Below, piece by piece: positions 21,001 to 32,800 of a stretch of 36,110 bases of DNA (the stretch's first letter is position 1; each line of letters starts with the position of its first letter). A model generated the notes under the pieces. It saw only the letters and a list, made by a program, of their open reading frames with translations. It did no database searches and was not told the DNA's origin. The stretch comes from Actinomortierella ambigua (taxonomy: Eukaryota > Mortierellomycota > Mortierellomycetes > Mortierellales > Mortierellaceae). Both the position numbers and the translations under genes were made by a program. The stretch is from NCBI GenBank assembly GCA_016098155.1, contig JAAAJB010000362.1, positions 1 through 36,110 of the forward strand. The letters run 5' to 3'.

Positions 21001-21722
21001 ATACGCTGAACCGATTCTCCGAGAGCATCGAGTCGATTGCACGCTTCCGAAAGCTGTATCTTGAAGAGTATGGGTACCGCGAGCCAGCCTACTGGACACA
21101 TACCCCCCCACCCACATCTTCCACAGAGTCAGAGGCGGAGCAAGCTGAGGCCAACATGATTGAGGAACTGCTAGAGGACGAGAGATACACTGTCGTACCG
21201 CCACCACCTATGGAGACTGCCAATTTTGACGAAGCGCCATCAGCAGACAGCGATACCCAGGAGCATCCAGAGCTTTCCGTGTTGGATACAACGGTGGATG
21301 TGGTGTCGCTAGAGGCACTGGTGCTTGACAACGACTCACAGCAGGTTGTTGTTGTTGGGAGGGATGAGGGCGCAGGCGCTGTCAAGGGTATCCACACTGC
21401 ATTCGTTAAGGATGGAGAAAGTATTATTGAGAACGAGAGTGTGTCAGGCTTTCTCTCCCAGTTCCTTCAGCGTATCGCCCAGCCGACAGACGACGGTGGT
21501 AGCTCTAGCAAAGGTGTGGTGCCAATGAAGCAGAAACAACAAGAGCAACAACAGCAACAGCCGCCTATTGTTGCGCCTCGGCGAGGCGACAAGGTTCAGG
21601 CTTCGAAGGTGGCGTCGATGGTGGTGGAGCTTCGCGAGAAGGTCGTGCTTCGATTTTACCATGCGCGTTCTTGGCTGGCGTCGCTATTTGAAAACCGATA
21701 CAACCGCGTAAACATAGTATAA
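18084..21722 (+). CDS. ERO1: ERO1, endoplasmic reticulum oxidoreductin
   Basis: This FAD-dependent ER oxidase re-oxidises protein disulfide isomerase and passes electrons to oxygen. Exons are 18084-18773, 18984-19250, 19517-20101, 20264-20431, 20584-20822 and 20939-21722. All introns are GT-AG and the joined frame is 910 aa. Shuttle cysteines lie in [15 protein letters not shown] (Cys285, Cys290), and the active-site CxxCxxC is CVGCEKC (618, 621, 624). Family blocks [38 protein letters not shown] and [16 protein letters not shown] are present. A hydrophobic signal ([19 protein letters not shown]) follows Met22; the start may be that Met (18147). Length exceeds the usual 450-600 aa because of a low-complexity N-terminal region (about 45-225), a Gly/Ser-rich insert in exon 3 and an acidic, Gln-rich C-terminal tail of about 210 aa. 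In yeast Ero1 a C-terminal tail tethers the enzyme to the ER membrane. The last intron's acceptor was picked by frame. Confidence 0.93.
19451..19490 (+). repeat. (CT)n tract in ERO1 intron 2
   Basis: This mostly uninterrupted CT dinucleotide run lies 26 bases before the acceptor at 19516. It is likely an extended polypyrimidine tract as well as a microsatellite. Confidence 0.9.
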
Positions 21723-21724
21723 AA
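21718..21724 (+). promoter_or_regulatory. TATA-like element for RFC3 overlapping the ERO1 stop
   Basis: TATAAAA spans the ERO1 stop codon (TAA at 21720-21722) and lies 156 bases before the RFC3 start codon. It may be the RFC3 TATA box, or simply A/T-rich 3'UTR DNA. Only transcript mapping can tell. Confidence 0.35.
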
Positions 21725-21879
21725 TATATTTTTTTTTGTCTCCGTTTGCCACCAATGTCGATTCGTGACTTTTTCACTCGCACCCAAACAACCTTAAGAA
21801 GCACGCATTCATTCTCGCCACCTGCAACCACCATACCCCCCCTCCCTTCCATCAAAGGACAGGATCAAACAAAGCAACC

Positions 21880-22631
21880 ATGGACGCAGGACTTCTCTGG
21901 GTGGACAAGCATCGTCCCAACTCGTTGGACAAACTGGACTACCATCCCGACCTCACCGCTCATCTCAAAAGCCTGGTATGCCCCATTGTCGATGCAACAT
22001 AGCATGACAGGGAGGACGAGCCTACCGTGGTGGCGGTCACCCCTGACCTTGTAGTGTTTGACCTCGAAGGAAGACTACACATCATTCGCGCGGAGAGACT
22101 CACTCCTTTTCTCCTCGTTGGTTCCGATCTGGATTATGAATAGTGCGCGTCGGGAGACTTTCCTCACATGCTCGTCTATGGACCCTCAGGTGCAGGCAAG
22201 AAGACACGGATTGCCTGTATTCTGCGTGAGCTGTTTGGTGCTGGCGCCTCCAAGGTAAACTATTGATCTGCTGTCCTATTTTTCTGCTCTTTGGGAGAAA
22301 ATGTCATAGCTCAACGCTCGGAGAGAAAAGTCATTTTCATCCTATACGATCCAGCTCGCCTGTCTCAACTTTTTTTTATTGTCCAACATCTTTTGTTCTT
22401 CGTCTTTTATATATATGTGCAGCTCAAAGTCGATCCTCGAGTCTTTGAGACTCCCTCGAAGCGCAAGCTGGAGATCCAGGTGACGTCAAGTAACTACCAC
22501 ATTGAGATCAACCCTTCCGACGTTGGCAACCAGGACCGCATCGTCATCCAGGATTTGCTCAAGGAGGTTGCCCAGACACAGCAGTTGGACGCGTCGGCGC
22601 AAAAGCGATTCAAGGGTAAGGAGAACAAGAC

Positions 22632-22693
<62 letters not shown>

Positions 22694-24351
22694 ATACCTT
22701 CCCAAAGACACTTTCGTTATCGTTTCCCAAGTGCAGGAATTGCTCTAGGTATATTAACATTCACCTCTTTGTGCTTTTTGTTCTTGCTTTGATCGTCTCT
22801 CCTTATTCCTCTCCCTCCCCCCTAGTGGTGGTGATCCACGAGGCCGATCTCTTGACCCGCGACGCACAAGCGGGTCTGCGTCGGACAATGGAGAAGTACA
22901 TGGGCAACCTTCGGATCATCATGTGCTGCAACACCACCTCCAACATCATTGGTCCGATCCAGTCCCGATGCCTGCTTGTCCGCGTCGGCGCTCCGACCGA
23001 GGCGGCCATGGTCGAGGTCATGCAGCGTGTCGTCAAGAAGGAGCATTGTGGACCCCTGCCTGATTCCTTTGCCAAGCGACTCGCGCAAGACTCTGGGCGT
23101 AACCTACGACGCGCGTTGCTGATGCTGGAGACGGCAAAGGTGCAAAGGTACGTGTGTGTGTGTTTGTCAGTTCGGAACTAATGAGCGTGCGGCGAAAAAG
23201 AAATAAGAGATATGAAAGTAATAGAAAAGCAGAAAGGGCAGGATGGAAAGGAAAGGAGAAAATTTAGGAAAGAAAAAGTGTTGGATTGAGGATAGAGATC
23301 TCACTCTTTGTATACGTTTTTTTTTCTTGTCTCTTGGCTACCAAACATAGACAACCGTTTGCAGAGGATCAAGCTGTTCCTCGCATGGATTGGGAGGACT
23401 TTATCAAGCACAGCGCAGTCAACATCCTCAAGTCACAGAACGCAGACACGTATGAAGCGCGGGAGAGGATGTCATAGAGGATGAGTTGTTGTCCTTGACA
23501 CGGAAGAGGATATGCAATTGATTCAGGATTACAGGGGAAAAAAGAAGATAGGAGGCTTACCAGTCTATGAATGTTTGCTTTCTCTCCCTCTCTTTAGATT
23601 GCTGACTGTTCGGGGCAACTTGTATGAATTAATCAACCACTGCATTGATCCACCTACCATTCTCAAGGTAACGCGTCTCAGGAGACCTAGAGATTAATTT
23701 TTGGTCCAAAGAAAGGCAGAATGAAGAAAAGGAGAGAGAGAGAGAGAGAGAGAGCGCTTTATCAATTGACACTTTGCTTCTTCTCCTGTCCGCTATAGAC
23801 ACTCGCGAAGGAATTGGTGGCAAGGATCGAAAAGGACGAAATCAAGATGAAGGTGATCCAGGAAGCGGCGTTCTACGAGCACCGACTCCGCATCGGCAAC
23901 AAGGCCATTTTCCATCTGGAGGCCTTTGTTGCCAAGGTGATGCATATTTACAAGAAGTACGTACACCGATCGCTCAATTGTGAAAGGGGAAGGAGTGGGG
24001 AGGAGGATGGGTTGCCAGTTGGTAGTATTGGTTGTTATGTAATTGCACGGAGGACAATTCGCAAAAGCGCGTCAACCTACTTCCTTTTCATTATTTTTCG
24101 GAGAGAAAAAAAAACAAGGCTGTGTGGGTACATTCTGCCTTTCAATCGCGCTTACAACATTATGTTTTTAAGCGTGACTTCGTCGTCTGTTCTCATACGT
24201 TCGGCTACTCCGGCAATTCACTGCCATATCTTTCTTTTTTTTTTTTCGTACCGTTCCTCTCCGCGCAGGCCTTTTAACTTTCTGCCTTTGTTTTTTCGTA
24301 CCTTTTCACATGCGGTTGATATATAGGTTTCAAACTAATGGGATGCATTAA
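21880..24351 (+). CDS. RFC3: Replication factor C subunit 3 (yeast Rfc5 orthologue)
   Basis: This is a small subunit of the RFC clamp loader, which opens PCNA and loads it onto primer-template junctions in the nucleus. There are eight exons: 21880-21975, 22144-22254, 22423-22615, 22826-23147, 23351-23449, 23598-23667, 23799-23956 and 24327-24351. All introns are GT-AG. The joined product is 357 aa, essentially the human RFC3 length of 356. Landmarks are the N-terminus MDAGLLWVDKHRP; Walker A YGPSGAGKKTR (44-54); VVVIHEAD in the Walker B position, degenerate as expected in this subunit; the AAA+ sensor/arginine-finger block IQSRCLLVRV; RGNLYELINHCIDPP; and the C-terminal NKAIFHLEAFVAKVM...YKKFQTNGMH. 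The naming follows human usage; the same protein is Rfc5 in budding yeast. Intron 3 is stop-free and a multiple of three. An AATAAA poly(A) signal lies at 24576-24581. Confidence 0.96.
22635..22690 (+). repeat. (GA)n microsatellite in RFC3 intron 3
   Basis: About 28 GA units lie just after the donor at 22616. Read in the RFC3 frame they encode alternating Arg-Glu, with no stop. Confidence 0.95.
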
Positions 24352-24779
24352 GGACCCCATACCGCCGCTACCCAAAAGAGGGGTCTTATTGAGGGGACAG
24401 GTGTGCGATCGGCGTGCGAGCGGCGCATCATCCGACACACAAACGCCTCAAGCGGCGTGTCAGCTTTTGTCCTTAAAGGTCTCTCTCCTGTCTCCTGTCC
24501 CCTTCCTCTGTTTCACTTTGTCTTTCCTCAGGACGTTGTATTACCCTATGTCCTTCCCAGCTGTATCATAACACGAATAAAGAATCCAAGCACACACACA
24601 CACACCAGCAGGAGGTGAGTAGCAGTCGTAGATTATCAAACAATCTTTTTTTTTTTTTTTCTTTTTTTGGAACATAGAAAGTCCGTTTCGGAGTGCCGCT
24701 GCTGGGTAAGGGTGGCACCACCGGAGAGACAGGAACAGGGCAACGGAAGAACGAGGGAGAGGAGTGAGCGTGTGGGTGT

Positions 24780-24810
<31 letters not shown>

Positions 24811-27152
24811 GAACGAGCCAGCAAAAAGTGGAGTTGTTGGTCCATGTCAAGTGTACAGGAATGGTGTACTTGAAGGTACACCCAAAAGTGGTGTACTGTA
24901 CAAATGTCTGGCGCACACGCACCCCACACTCTGTTTTATTGCTGTTGCTGGGGCGTGTATCTCTCAGAGCTTGTATTCCCCAGGGAGTTTTCTCTCCTTT
25001 GCGGTCCACAGTCTACATGGAGAGAGAGAGAGAAGATGTCCCTTTTAAGGTACACCACTTTTAGCATGGCAGAACGAGAGTGAGGCCCTTTTTGCGGTCC
25101 AGCTCACAGCAGATCATTACTCAATCTGGACAATAACAGGATAGGAGAGAAGAGAGGCATTGGGGTACAACGGAAGAGCTTTCAGCGGAAGGGAAAAAAA
25201 AAGGTTTGGAAGGAGTCATCATCCAAGGCTTCGGTGAACTCATGCGGACATGTAACAGCACAGTGAAGTGTCTATTCAACCGTGAAGAATAAGGCACCAT
25301 AAGCAAAGAAGAGAGTTTCTTTAGCTCATAGCCTAATGGCCCAACGTGGAAGAGAGAGAAGGAAAGAACAATACTCAGATTCTTTTGGCCTAAAATGATG
25401 CAATGAACAAAAAAAGCTTGTGTTGCATTTAATGTGGAAAGAGGAGAAGGGTGCTCACCCCATTTCCCCCCCCCCTTCTCTCTCTCTCTCTTTTTCACAC
25501 AGACACACACAACATTGGAAAAAAACAGCGGCGCTGCAAGTGGATACATAGATTGTTGGGATCTTGACCAAAAGCAAGTACTACTACTGTACTACAATAA
25601 TTTTCTGCCAGCAGGTCTAGGTTCGCTCCACTTTTTTTTTTTTTACCTTTCGCGATCACTTTATGGGATACAACTGAGCGAACATGATTTGTGGAGAAGT
25701 CCGGCAAGAACCGAAAGAAAAAAAAACGAAGGAAAGCAAAATGTGCAAGTGTCTGCAGCAACAGGAGCAAAGGTTGATAGAGCGAGACATTTTGGTTAAT
25801 GCCCATGCATGCCTGCTGGTGGAGTATGTACAGCAGTACTTGCTTTGTCGAGATAAAAAAGAGTCTGGTCTGGCTGGCCTGTCCAAGCGCAGTCATCCAA
25901 TTGAGTGCAGTATTCAGTTCATACCGGCAGTTTTACGAGTTCTACCGCTACCTCAAACCTCCGACTCGATCCCTTCCTCCGACTTATCTTTCTTGTTGGA
26001 CAAACAACAAAAAAATTACATGTGCGCTCTTGGGATAGGATGGATGGATAGAATCGATAGAAATGGCCTCTGATTCGCTCTTAAATTCCCTCCACGCGAT
26101 ATCTTCACTCGCCCTTCGTTGGCTGTTGGTCACAACACTCTGTTGGTTGCAATACAAGAAAGGGGGGGGGGAGAGAGAGAGGAGGACGAAGACAATTGCG
26201 ACCCACGGAGGTCCTACTCTAAATGACAATGACCTGTACATCGCACAGGTCACCTTTTTGATTTCAAATATGAAATCTTTCCTGTTTCATTCATTCAATC
26301 ATTGTTTATTCATCAAGCATGGGTCAGACCCGACAGGGCCTCGGTGATTCAGAGGGAGGGAAGGTACCAGAGTCTGGAAGTAGACAGCTGGAGGCGGACA
26401 TCAATCATTTCAGGGTGTGCCAGTGCGGCGACAAAAAAAGGGGAGAAAAGTTTTGTACTGTACAGATAACAGGCGGAGAGAATAATAAAAAAAAAAGTGA
26501 GGAATGAAGAGAAAAACGAATAATGAAGAAACGTGGGTGACAACATATTCGAAAGACCGCAAAATGCGTCCAGCGGGCCGTATAATGGCCCTCTTCTCAC
26601 TCACTCCACCCTCTGTATCCATCTCTCTATCTCTATCTCTTCCCTCCTCTCTAACTCTGTTGGAGAGTGTCAGAGGAGGAAGTGGTTCTTGCGACTGCAA
26701 GCTGTGACTACAACTACGGTGGTCAACCCCAAAACGGGGTTTGGGTTGGAAGGGCAAGCGAGAGAGAAGGGAAAGAGAGTCTATCTGCTTTTGGTTGTTG
26801 TTGCTTGTACAACCATACCAACAACATCAATCAGCATGGCTTGCACAAAATGGCAAAAGGGGATATTGAGGAGGAGGAGCGAGGGAGGAGAGGGGGGAAA
26901 AAAAAGAGGAGGACAATACTTTCGAGTGTATGTACACTCTAGCTTGGGCCCGACTGAGGTACTCTTTGTTTTTTCTCTCTCCTCTTTCCACAAGCAAATG
27001 GGAGAGAGACTTGCATCGTCGGTCGGTCCGTGAGACGAAGGTTGACTGTAAGGCAGGCATGGACAGGAGAACTGTGTATGTATGCGTGTATGTGTGCACA
27101 GCAAAACAACTGGATTGCGAGAGGGGAGGGAGACTGGCACGCCATACTTTAA
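24352..27152. other. Gene-poor, repeat-rich spacer
   Basis: No convincing gene is visible on either strand. It contains the RFC3 3' end with AATAAA (24576-24581), a (CA)n run (24591-24604), (GA)n runs (about 24785-24810 and 25020-25032), T and A homopolymers, and a cluster of GTAC-containing inverted repeats (24850-25062). Longer frames, such as 25121-25549 (-), 25684-26073 (+), 26533-27033 (+) and 26827-28320 (-), are made of low-complexity translation and match no family I recognise. One plus-strand stretch near 25760-25910 (ILVNAHACLLVEYVQQYLLCR) reads protein-like and may be a remnant, but nothing supports it further. Confidence 0.45.
24850..25062. repeat. Cluster of GTAC-core inverted repeats
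   Basis: Between 24850 and 24905 the motifs tgtaca, ggtgtac, gtacacc, ggtgtac and tgtaca alternate in opposite orientations. A 13-nt perfect inverted copy of aaaagtggtgtac (about 24891) appears as gtacaccactttt at about 25050. It could be paired protein-binding sites or a small decayed foldback element. Confidence 0.5.
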
Positions 27153-27983
27153 TCAAGGGTAAGGCGATGGCGTTTGCTGTGAAGGAAATGGCGAAGGCAA
27201 AGACGACCACGACGACCACGACCACGCCATCGAATCGTGATGACACAATTGCTGGTGTTGTTGAGATGGAGAGAAGGATACTTGATGGTGTGGGTACGAG
27301 ACTGGAGAGCCATATGACGACAAAGAAAAATGGTGTGGAGGAAGAGGGTGAGGATGATGTGGTGGGGGAGGAGGAGGAGCACGAGGTTGTTGCTGTTGAC
27401 AAGCCAAAGGCGGTGATGGTGGGGGAGCATTGGGCAAATTGTTGAGCGACCACACTCTGAACCACTCGTCCTGCCAGGCCTGCTGCTCCTCCCTTCGCCG
27501 CTTGGCCCGCTGCCGTCGAGAACCTGGTTGTGGTGGATGATGGCCTGGCGTCTGAGCATACGGGTGTATCCTCTTGGATGGGCACGAGAACAGGCTGCGT
27601 GCATCGAGAGGAGGATACTCCGATGACGGCGAGGGTGGTAGACTGGTGGAAAAGTGATCCTTGGGAATGGTGTGTGCGACCTGGTCTTGATGGGAAGGTA
27701 AGACAGATGCAGTTGTGGACGATGGCGTGTGTGGCGGCGAAGGCAGAGACTGCGAGCACGATGGTGATATCGGCGCTAATGCAGTGGAGTGGTTGGATGG
27801 CGAGGCGATTGCGTTCGACGAGGGGTCGACCACTACGACGGTGAGTGATCGTTGCCAAGCGAGTTTGTTTTGCTTGCGGATCTGGCTCTTGGTGAGGGTA
27901 GGTGTTGACATTGGAGTGGAGGAGGTGGTGGAGTGCCGTGCGGCGACGGCAGACGCTTGGTTGACATGGTTGCAGCCGTCCAT
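27153..27983 (-). CDS. Pro/Ser-rich low-complexity hypothetical protein
   Basis: This is a 276-aa frame starting MDGCNHVNQASAV. The open frame extends 43 codons upstream, but that part translates a microsatellite-like leader. There is no signal peptide or membrane segment. A basic segment LTKSQIRKQNKLAWQRSL (about 32-49) and a second basic/aromatic stretch SRRQRAKRRREEQQAWQDEW precede a Pro/His/Gln-rich C-terminus. The basic clusters could be nuclear-localisation signals. The whole looks like an intrinsically disordered regulator, but the family is not recognised. I preferred this frame over an overlapping longer minus-strand frame because it contains ordinary mixed-composition segments. A TATA-like GATAAAAAG lies on the minus strand at about 28172-28180. 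Further exons cannot be excluded. Confidence 0.55.
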   Translation of the reverse strand: MDGCNHVNQASAVAARHSTTSSTPMSTPTLTKSQIRKQNKLAWQRSLTVVVVDPSSNAIASPSNHSTALAPISPSCSQSLPSPPHTPSSTTASVLPSHQDQVAHTIPKDHFSTSLPPSPSSEYPPLDARSLFSCPSKRIHPYAQTPGHHPPQPGSRRQRAKRRREEQQAWQDEWFRVWSLNNLPNAPPPSPPLACQQQQPRAPPPPPPHHPHPLPPHHFSLSSYGSPVSYPHHQVSFSPSQQHQQLCHHDSMAWSWSSWSSLPSPFPSQQTPSPYP

Positions 27984-29252
27984 GGTTCTGCGTGGGTGGA
28001 TGAATATGTCCAAGGAAGTAGAAGAAGCAGAGGAGGATGAAGAAGAAAAGGTTGGTAGAGGTAACAGAGAGAGAGAGAGCTGCCAACAGCAACAGAGTAT
28101 GAACTGATTCAAAATGGTGAGAAAAACAAAACAAAAGACGAGGAGTGAATTGAAACCTGTGCCTGAACGAACTTTTTATCAGTGGCCAATGGCGACAGGG
28201 GGCCTGATCGTCCTGAGCGGGCCGAGGACACGTTTTGGTGATTGTTCCTGAATTGGGAAGGAGTACTTCCCTCCAGGGGGTCAGCTGGATGATACCAGCT
28301 TTGTTGGCCGATCGTGTCATACCAGCACTATTGTCTGTTTAGTACTATACCCCTAGGCAGCCCTTCTTCGATACGGTGGCTCTTGCCACCGTCTTTCTCT
28401 CGCACGGAATGCAAGGAAGAAATAAAAAAAAAAGAAGAGGAGGGAAAACCTAGCAGCAAGGAGCACAGCAGTTTGTGTATATCTCTCTCTCTCCCCCCTT
28501 GCGCCCGCTCGTTACGTCTGTCTTTCTGTCTCCATCTCTCTCGTTCTCTCCCTCCTCTCCCTCCTCTCCCTCGCGTTCATTTGCCTGTGGCTCTCGTCAA
28601 TCTTGTTTGTGTTCTCTTTGTGCTCTCTTCCCTTGCCTGCCTTCCGTTTTTGCTCTTCCTGACATTGACGGGTGGACAATGCTTGGGACTAATGAATCCT
28701 ATTTTGACCTTTGCTCAATAGAACATGTCTTTCATGGATGCTCAACATCTTCATGTGGGTGCATGGTATCTTCCTCTATTTTTCGCTCCAGAGAGGGCAA
28801 ACTCCCTCCTCTCTCTCTTTCTCTCCCTCCCCACCGCCCCCCCTCCCCTCGTCGTCTTCCCACCATTCACCATCCATTCGTCTTGTCATCATCCTTCCCT
28901 CCATTTCACTCTCCAACCCATTCTTTTTTTTGTTATTGTGCCTTTGGTAGCCATATCACGGTCTACCCCCCTTTTTTCCCCTCTCTTGCCGCTGTGACAT
29001 ACCCATCCAAAAGGGAAAGTGCGTGCGAGAGAGAGAGAGAGAGCGAGAGGAAAGAAGACGAGCAAGGCCCCCCCCCATAGACAACCCGCCACCTCCCAGC
29101 TATCCGCCTTCCCATACCCCTTTCCTACCCCCTACCTCATTCCGGCATCCGCCCATCCCATATCCGTTTGCCATCCCTGTCCATTTGCTATCCACCCCAT
29201 TCTTTCTTTCTTTCTTGGCGTTCGTCTGTTCTCCTCTCTCTCCCACAGACAA
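27984..29252. other. Divergent intergenic region and 5' leader of the 1319-aa gene
   Basis: It separates the minus-strand 276-aa gene from the plus-strand 1319-aa gene. It is strongly pyrimidine-rich on the plus strand from about 28480 to 29250. A plausible 3' splice site (ctctctcccacag, ending 29248) sits four bases before the start codon at 29253, suggesting a leader intron like those of the two secreted genes, but no donor could be chosen with confidence. No separate gene is recognised. Confidence 0.45.
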
Positions 29253-29850
29253 ATGACCACTGCCCTTGAGCCTCGCACTAGCCTCGAACGCGCCCTTATC
29301 GACAGTGACCCTGAAGGTCAGCTATATCTCGAAGCAAGGCGGCAACAGGCCCTTGACCGACTCAGGGCAGACCATAACCATCATCGCCTTTCGCGTTTGT
29401 CGACCATCACTCCTCCATCCTCCACTCCTTCCTCCGCTGCATCCTCCATCTTTCATGAGCCACGTATAGCATCAAACAATTGCAGTAGTCTTGATCAGTC
29501 CTCCTCCCTTTCTCTCTCTGAGCATGGGCCACTGCAGCACCTGCACCAGCAACAACAACACCTTCCACCACCATCACTACACCAGCCAGGGTCTGCACTC
29601 CTTCAAACGCCATTGCAGAACCCTGTGGCCTGTACGTCGACATTGTCATTCCATGCTCTCTTTCCTCTTACTTTTGCTGAATCGACACCCAAGCACGATT
29701 CTCCCTCTTTTGCTTCTTCGTCCAAACACCTCCACCACCAACAGCAACAGCAACAACACTCTCCTCCAGACACCTTCAAAACCATGCGCAAGGCACGGCA
29801 GTACCTCGTGCGCAAACGTGATGAGAAGCGAGACTATACTCCTTCCTCTT

Positions 29851-29888
<38 letters not shown>

Positions 29889-32800
29889 GTGGCAACGACA
29901 ACAACTCCCTCAACACATTCGCGGCGACCCCAGCAAGGGCCGTTTGCTCCCTCCAGCTTTGAGTATCAATTGACGGCGAGCTTGCTAGCCCTTCCCAGCC
30001 CATCCTCGACACGACAAACCCACCATCAAGCTGTCGTCAGAAGGAAGGGTAGTCAAACGTCGTTCACTAAACGGACACGACGGAGGAGTCGGCAAGGACC
30101 TCAGCCTTACCGCATTACTATTGATACTTCGCGGGGTGCAGCAGCAGCAACAACAGGCGGAGTCAAGCATCGAGGAGGTGCTGGTAGTGCTGGAGTAGAG
30201 TCTGGCGGTGGCCTGTCCAGTTCGCGCATCGACGGCAAGGCCACAGCAGCAATGCTCGCAGCGGAGCCCTTGGCCCCTTTTCTGACAGACGACAGCCCTC
30301 CCTCGACATGGAGCCCTTCGCCCCCTGCGAGTCCCTTTAGCGGCTCAGGGTTAGAGGGGTCTGCATTTGTGCTGCGAGGCAAGGCTTCGACTTCGGCTCT
30401 TTCGACGACCTTGAAGGCCACACCCACGACCACCACCGCGGCTCCTCCTGTCCTCCTGGACAGTCCTCCAAACATGAGCACACCTCCCTTTCCTCCGAAC
30501 AGCAATAATAATAACAGCAACAACAATAACAACAACAACAATCATAATAGCAGTGGAGTGGAAGCGACAACAACAACCTCACAAACCGAGGAGCGAAACC
30601 AATCGCCCCAGCCCATTCACAACAACAACAATAACAATAACAGCAGCAATAACAGTATCCCCTTACCACCCATCCCGCCTTCACCGCCTCTACCGCCGAT
30701 CCCGCCAAAGACCCTCAGCAACTTGATTGCTCAATACTTTCCCGGGTCGTTGCCTCCTCCTCCTCCTCGAGTTGCAGGTGCAGGCCCTCGACGTGGATCA
30801 GGGATCGCACTGCATGCAGCCGATGCAAAGTCACCACCCCCCTCATCCACAGCAACCCCTACCACTACCCCTAACCCCACCCCTGCCACCTCGGCCACTT
30901 CCACCCCTACCTTCCCACCCTCTCTCTATGTCCTACGTGGCTCGACCTCGTCATCATCCTCTCCACCAGCGGTACAGTTGGACGTCAAGACGCCGACATT
31001 TGGGCCTGCAGTCTTGATGTCCGCCGAGAACGAGCCACCAGTACCAACCATCTCGGCCTCGACCCGATCTGCCTTGTTCCACATGGCCGCATCGATGGCA
31101 GCCGCCGCCGCTGGTAGTGGTGGTGGTGGTGGTGGTGGTGGTGCTCCAGCTACTAGGATGGAGAACGAGGGCAGCTTTGACCAGGGAGCCCTGTTTAGAT
31201 CGTGCTCGACCGTTGGAACGATCGCGACAGTGTCGACAGCCTCGGGGTCATCGAGTCCTGCTAGTTTGCATCCTGCTTTGGTCAGCACATCTGCATTTGG
31301 GGTGCACCCTCCTTACCCACCTCCTTCTCCTAAACACCATCCGGGTCGTCCATATCCTCCCCCAAACACCACTGTCGCCATCCACATGCCCTTCCCCTTG
31401 TCACGGATGCTGACCACTGTCACGACAAACTCGATGGCCTCTTCATCACCGTCGACCACGGCTGCCATCGTTTCCGAGGAAGTTGCAGGCACACGTGAAG
31501 CCAATATTGACATATCGACGGCCTCTACAACAATAACAACAACAACAATGTCCTCGTTATTACCCTCTGCTGTTTCTCCCCCCGCGGGAGCAGGCGTTGC
31601 TGTGCAACCTACCCAAAACCATAATTTTACCACGGCCGCCACTCCCAATAATACGACTACTATAGCCCCTTCCAGCTCGTCCATCCTCACAGCAGCTCCA
31701 CGGAGTAGCACGCCACCACTGTCTCGCTTTTCACCCTTAGGTGGTCGTCCTCTTCACCCGCCACGGCGGCCATCCATGACACCCTACGGAAGTTTTGAAC
31801 GGCGGAGTTCGACCACATCAGCCACTCCATCATCAGCAGGAGCACCAGGAACAGCAGGTTCGGCAGCAGCCTCCACATCAGCCTCAGAAGGAAGCAATGG
31901 CGGTGGCGTTGGGCTCTTGTATCCAACGGCACTCAAGGATACGACAGCGGCGTGTCCAGGCGCACTGTGGTTGGGCTCCAAACTGTCGTCGCAGCAGCGG
32001 TACTATCGTGCGGCGTTGTACAATTCCGAATCGTCCATATCGTCGTCGACGTCGAGCATGCTCCTCAAGCCGCGTCGTAGCAATGGGAGCAGCAGTGGTC
32101 GGTTGGTGATCTCGTCCGTGGCTGCCGCTGGAGGCGCTGGAGGAGAGCGAGGCGCTGTGGGTGGTGGACGGAGGACGAGTCGGAGTATTGACAAGGGGAA
32201 GAGGCGACATTATCAACAGCAGCATCAACAGCGCAGGCGGCGGCGACGCAAGGGGAGTGATGACTCGTTGGATCGCCGGTTGTCGTCGTCGGGTATTGTG
32301 GTGGTCTCCATGACGAGCTCGGAGCTCGATCCGCTGCACTATATCGAGAACAAACCCTTGCCGACTGTGCGACGCGATGGTATCTTTGACGAGGAAGAGG
32401 CCATTGGCTTGGAGGATCCGGAGGACAATGGGGCACAGCGGGGAGGCTGTCGACTGCTTCCCTCTTTTATATCTTGCTCGCCGCTGTCGTTACCCTCCAA
32501 GACCACCAGTGCCACTGCTGGCATTCGTAGTGCTTCAACCTCAAAGACAAGGGCGCAGTGGTGGGTTTTTCGCGACCAGGATGGTTGGATGGTCGGGCCT
32601 TGGTTGTTTCTGTTGGGCTTTGTGTTTCCGCTGCTCTGGTGGATCGGTGGCGTCTACCGCGCGAAACCTCCCAAGATGAGAAAGTCATGGCCGCCAGCTC
32701 CCAAGAAGAAGGAGACAGAAATTCAGCTGACGAGGCTGCTCCAAGGCGTCCGAGGCGGTGGTGGAAGCGGAGGATCTGGAGGAAAGGAGGACGAGACGGC

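Noticed and set aside
23957..24326. Reading through the RFC3 exon 7 donor, or using the earlier acceptor at about 24270, to give a longer C-terminus
   Set aside because: Using the acceptor at 24326 yields YKKFQTNGMH and a length matching the family. The alternatives give long tails unlike any RFC3/Rfc5.
25121..25549. 142-aa minus-strand frame
   Set aside because: It is rich in homopolymer and CT-repeat translation, with no conserved motif and no promoter.
26827..28320. 497-aa minus-strand frame overlapping the 276-aa gene
   Set aside because: Its translation is mostly microsatellite and pyrimidine-tract product with no domain. The alternative frame has more normal segments and a better start.
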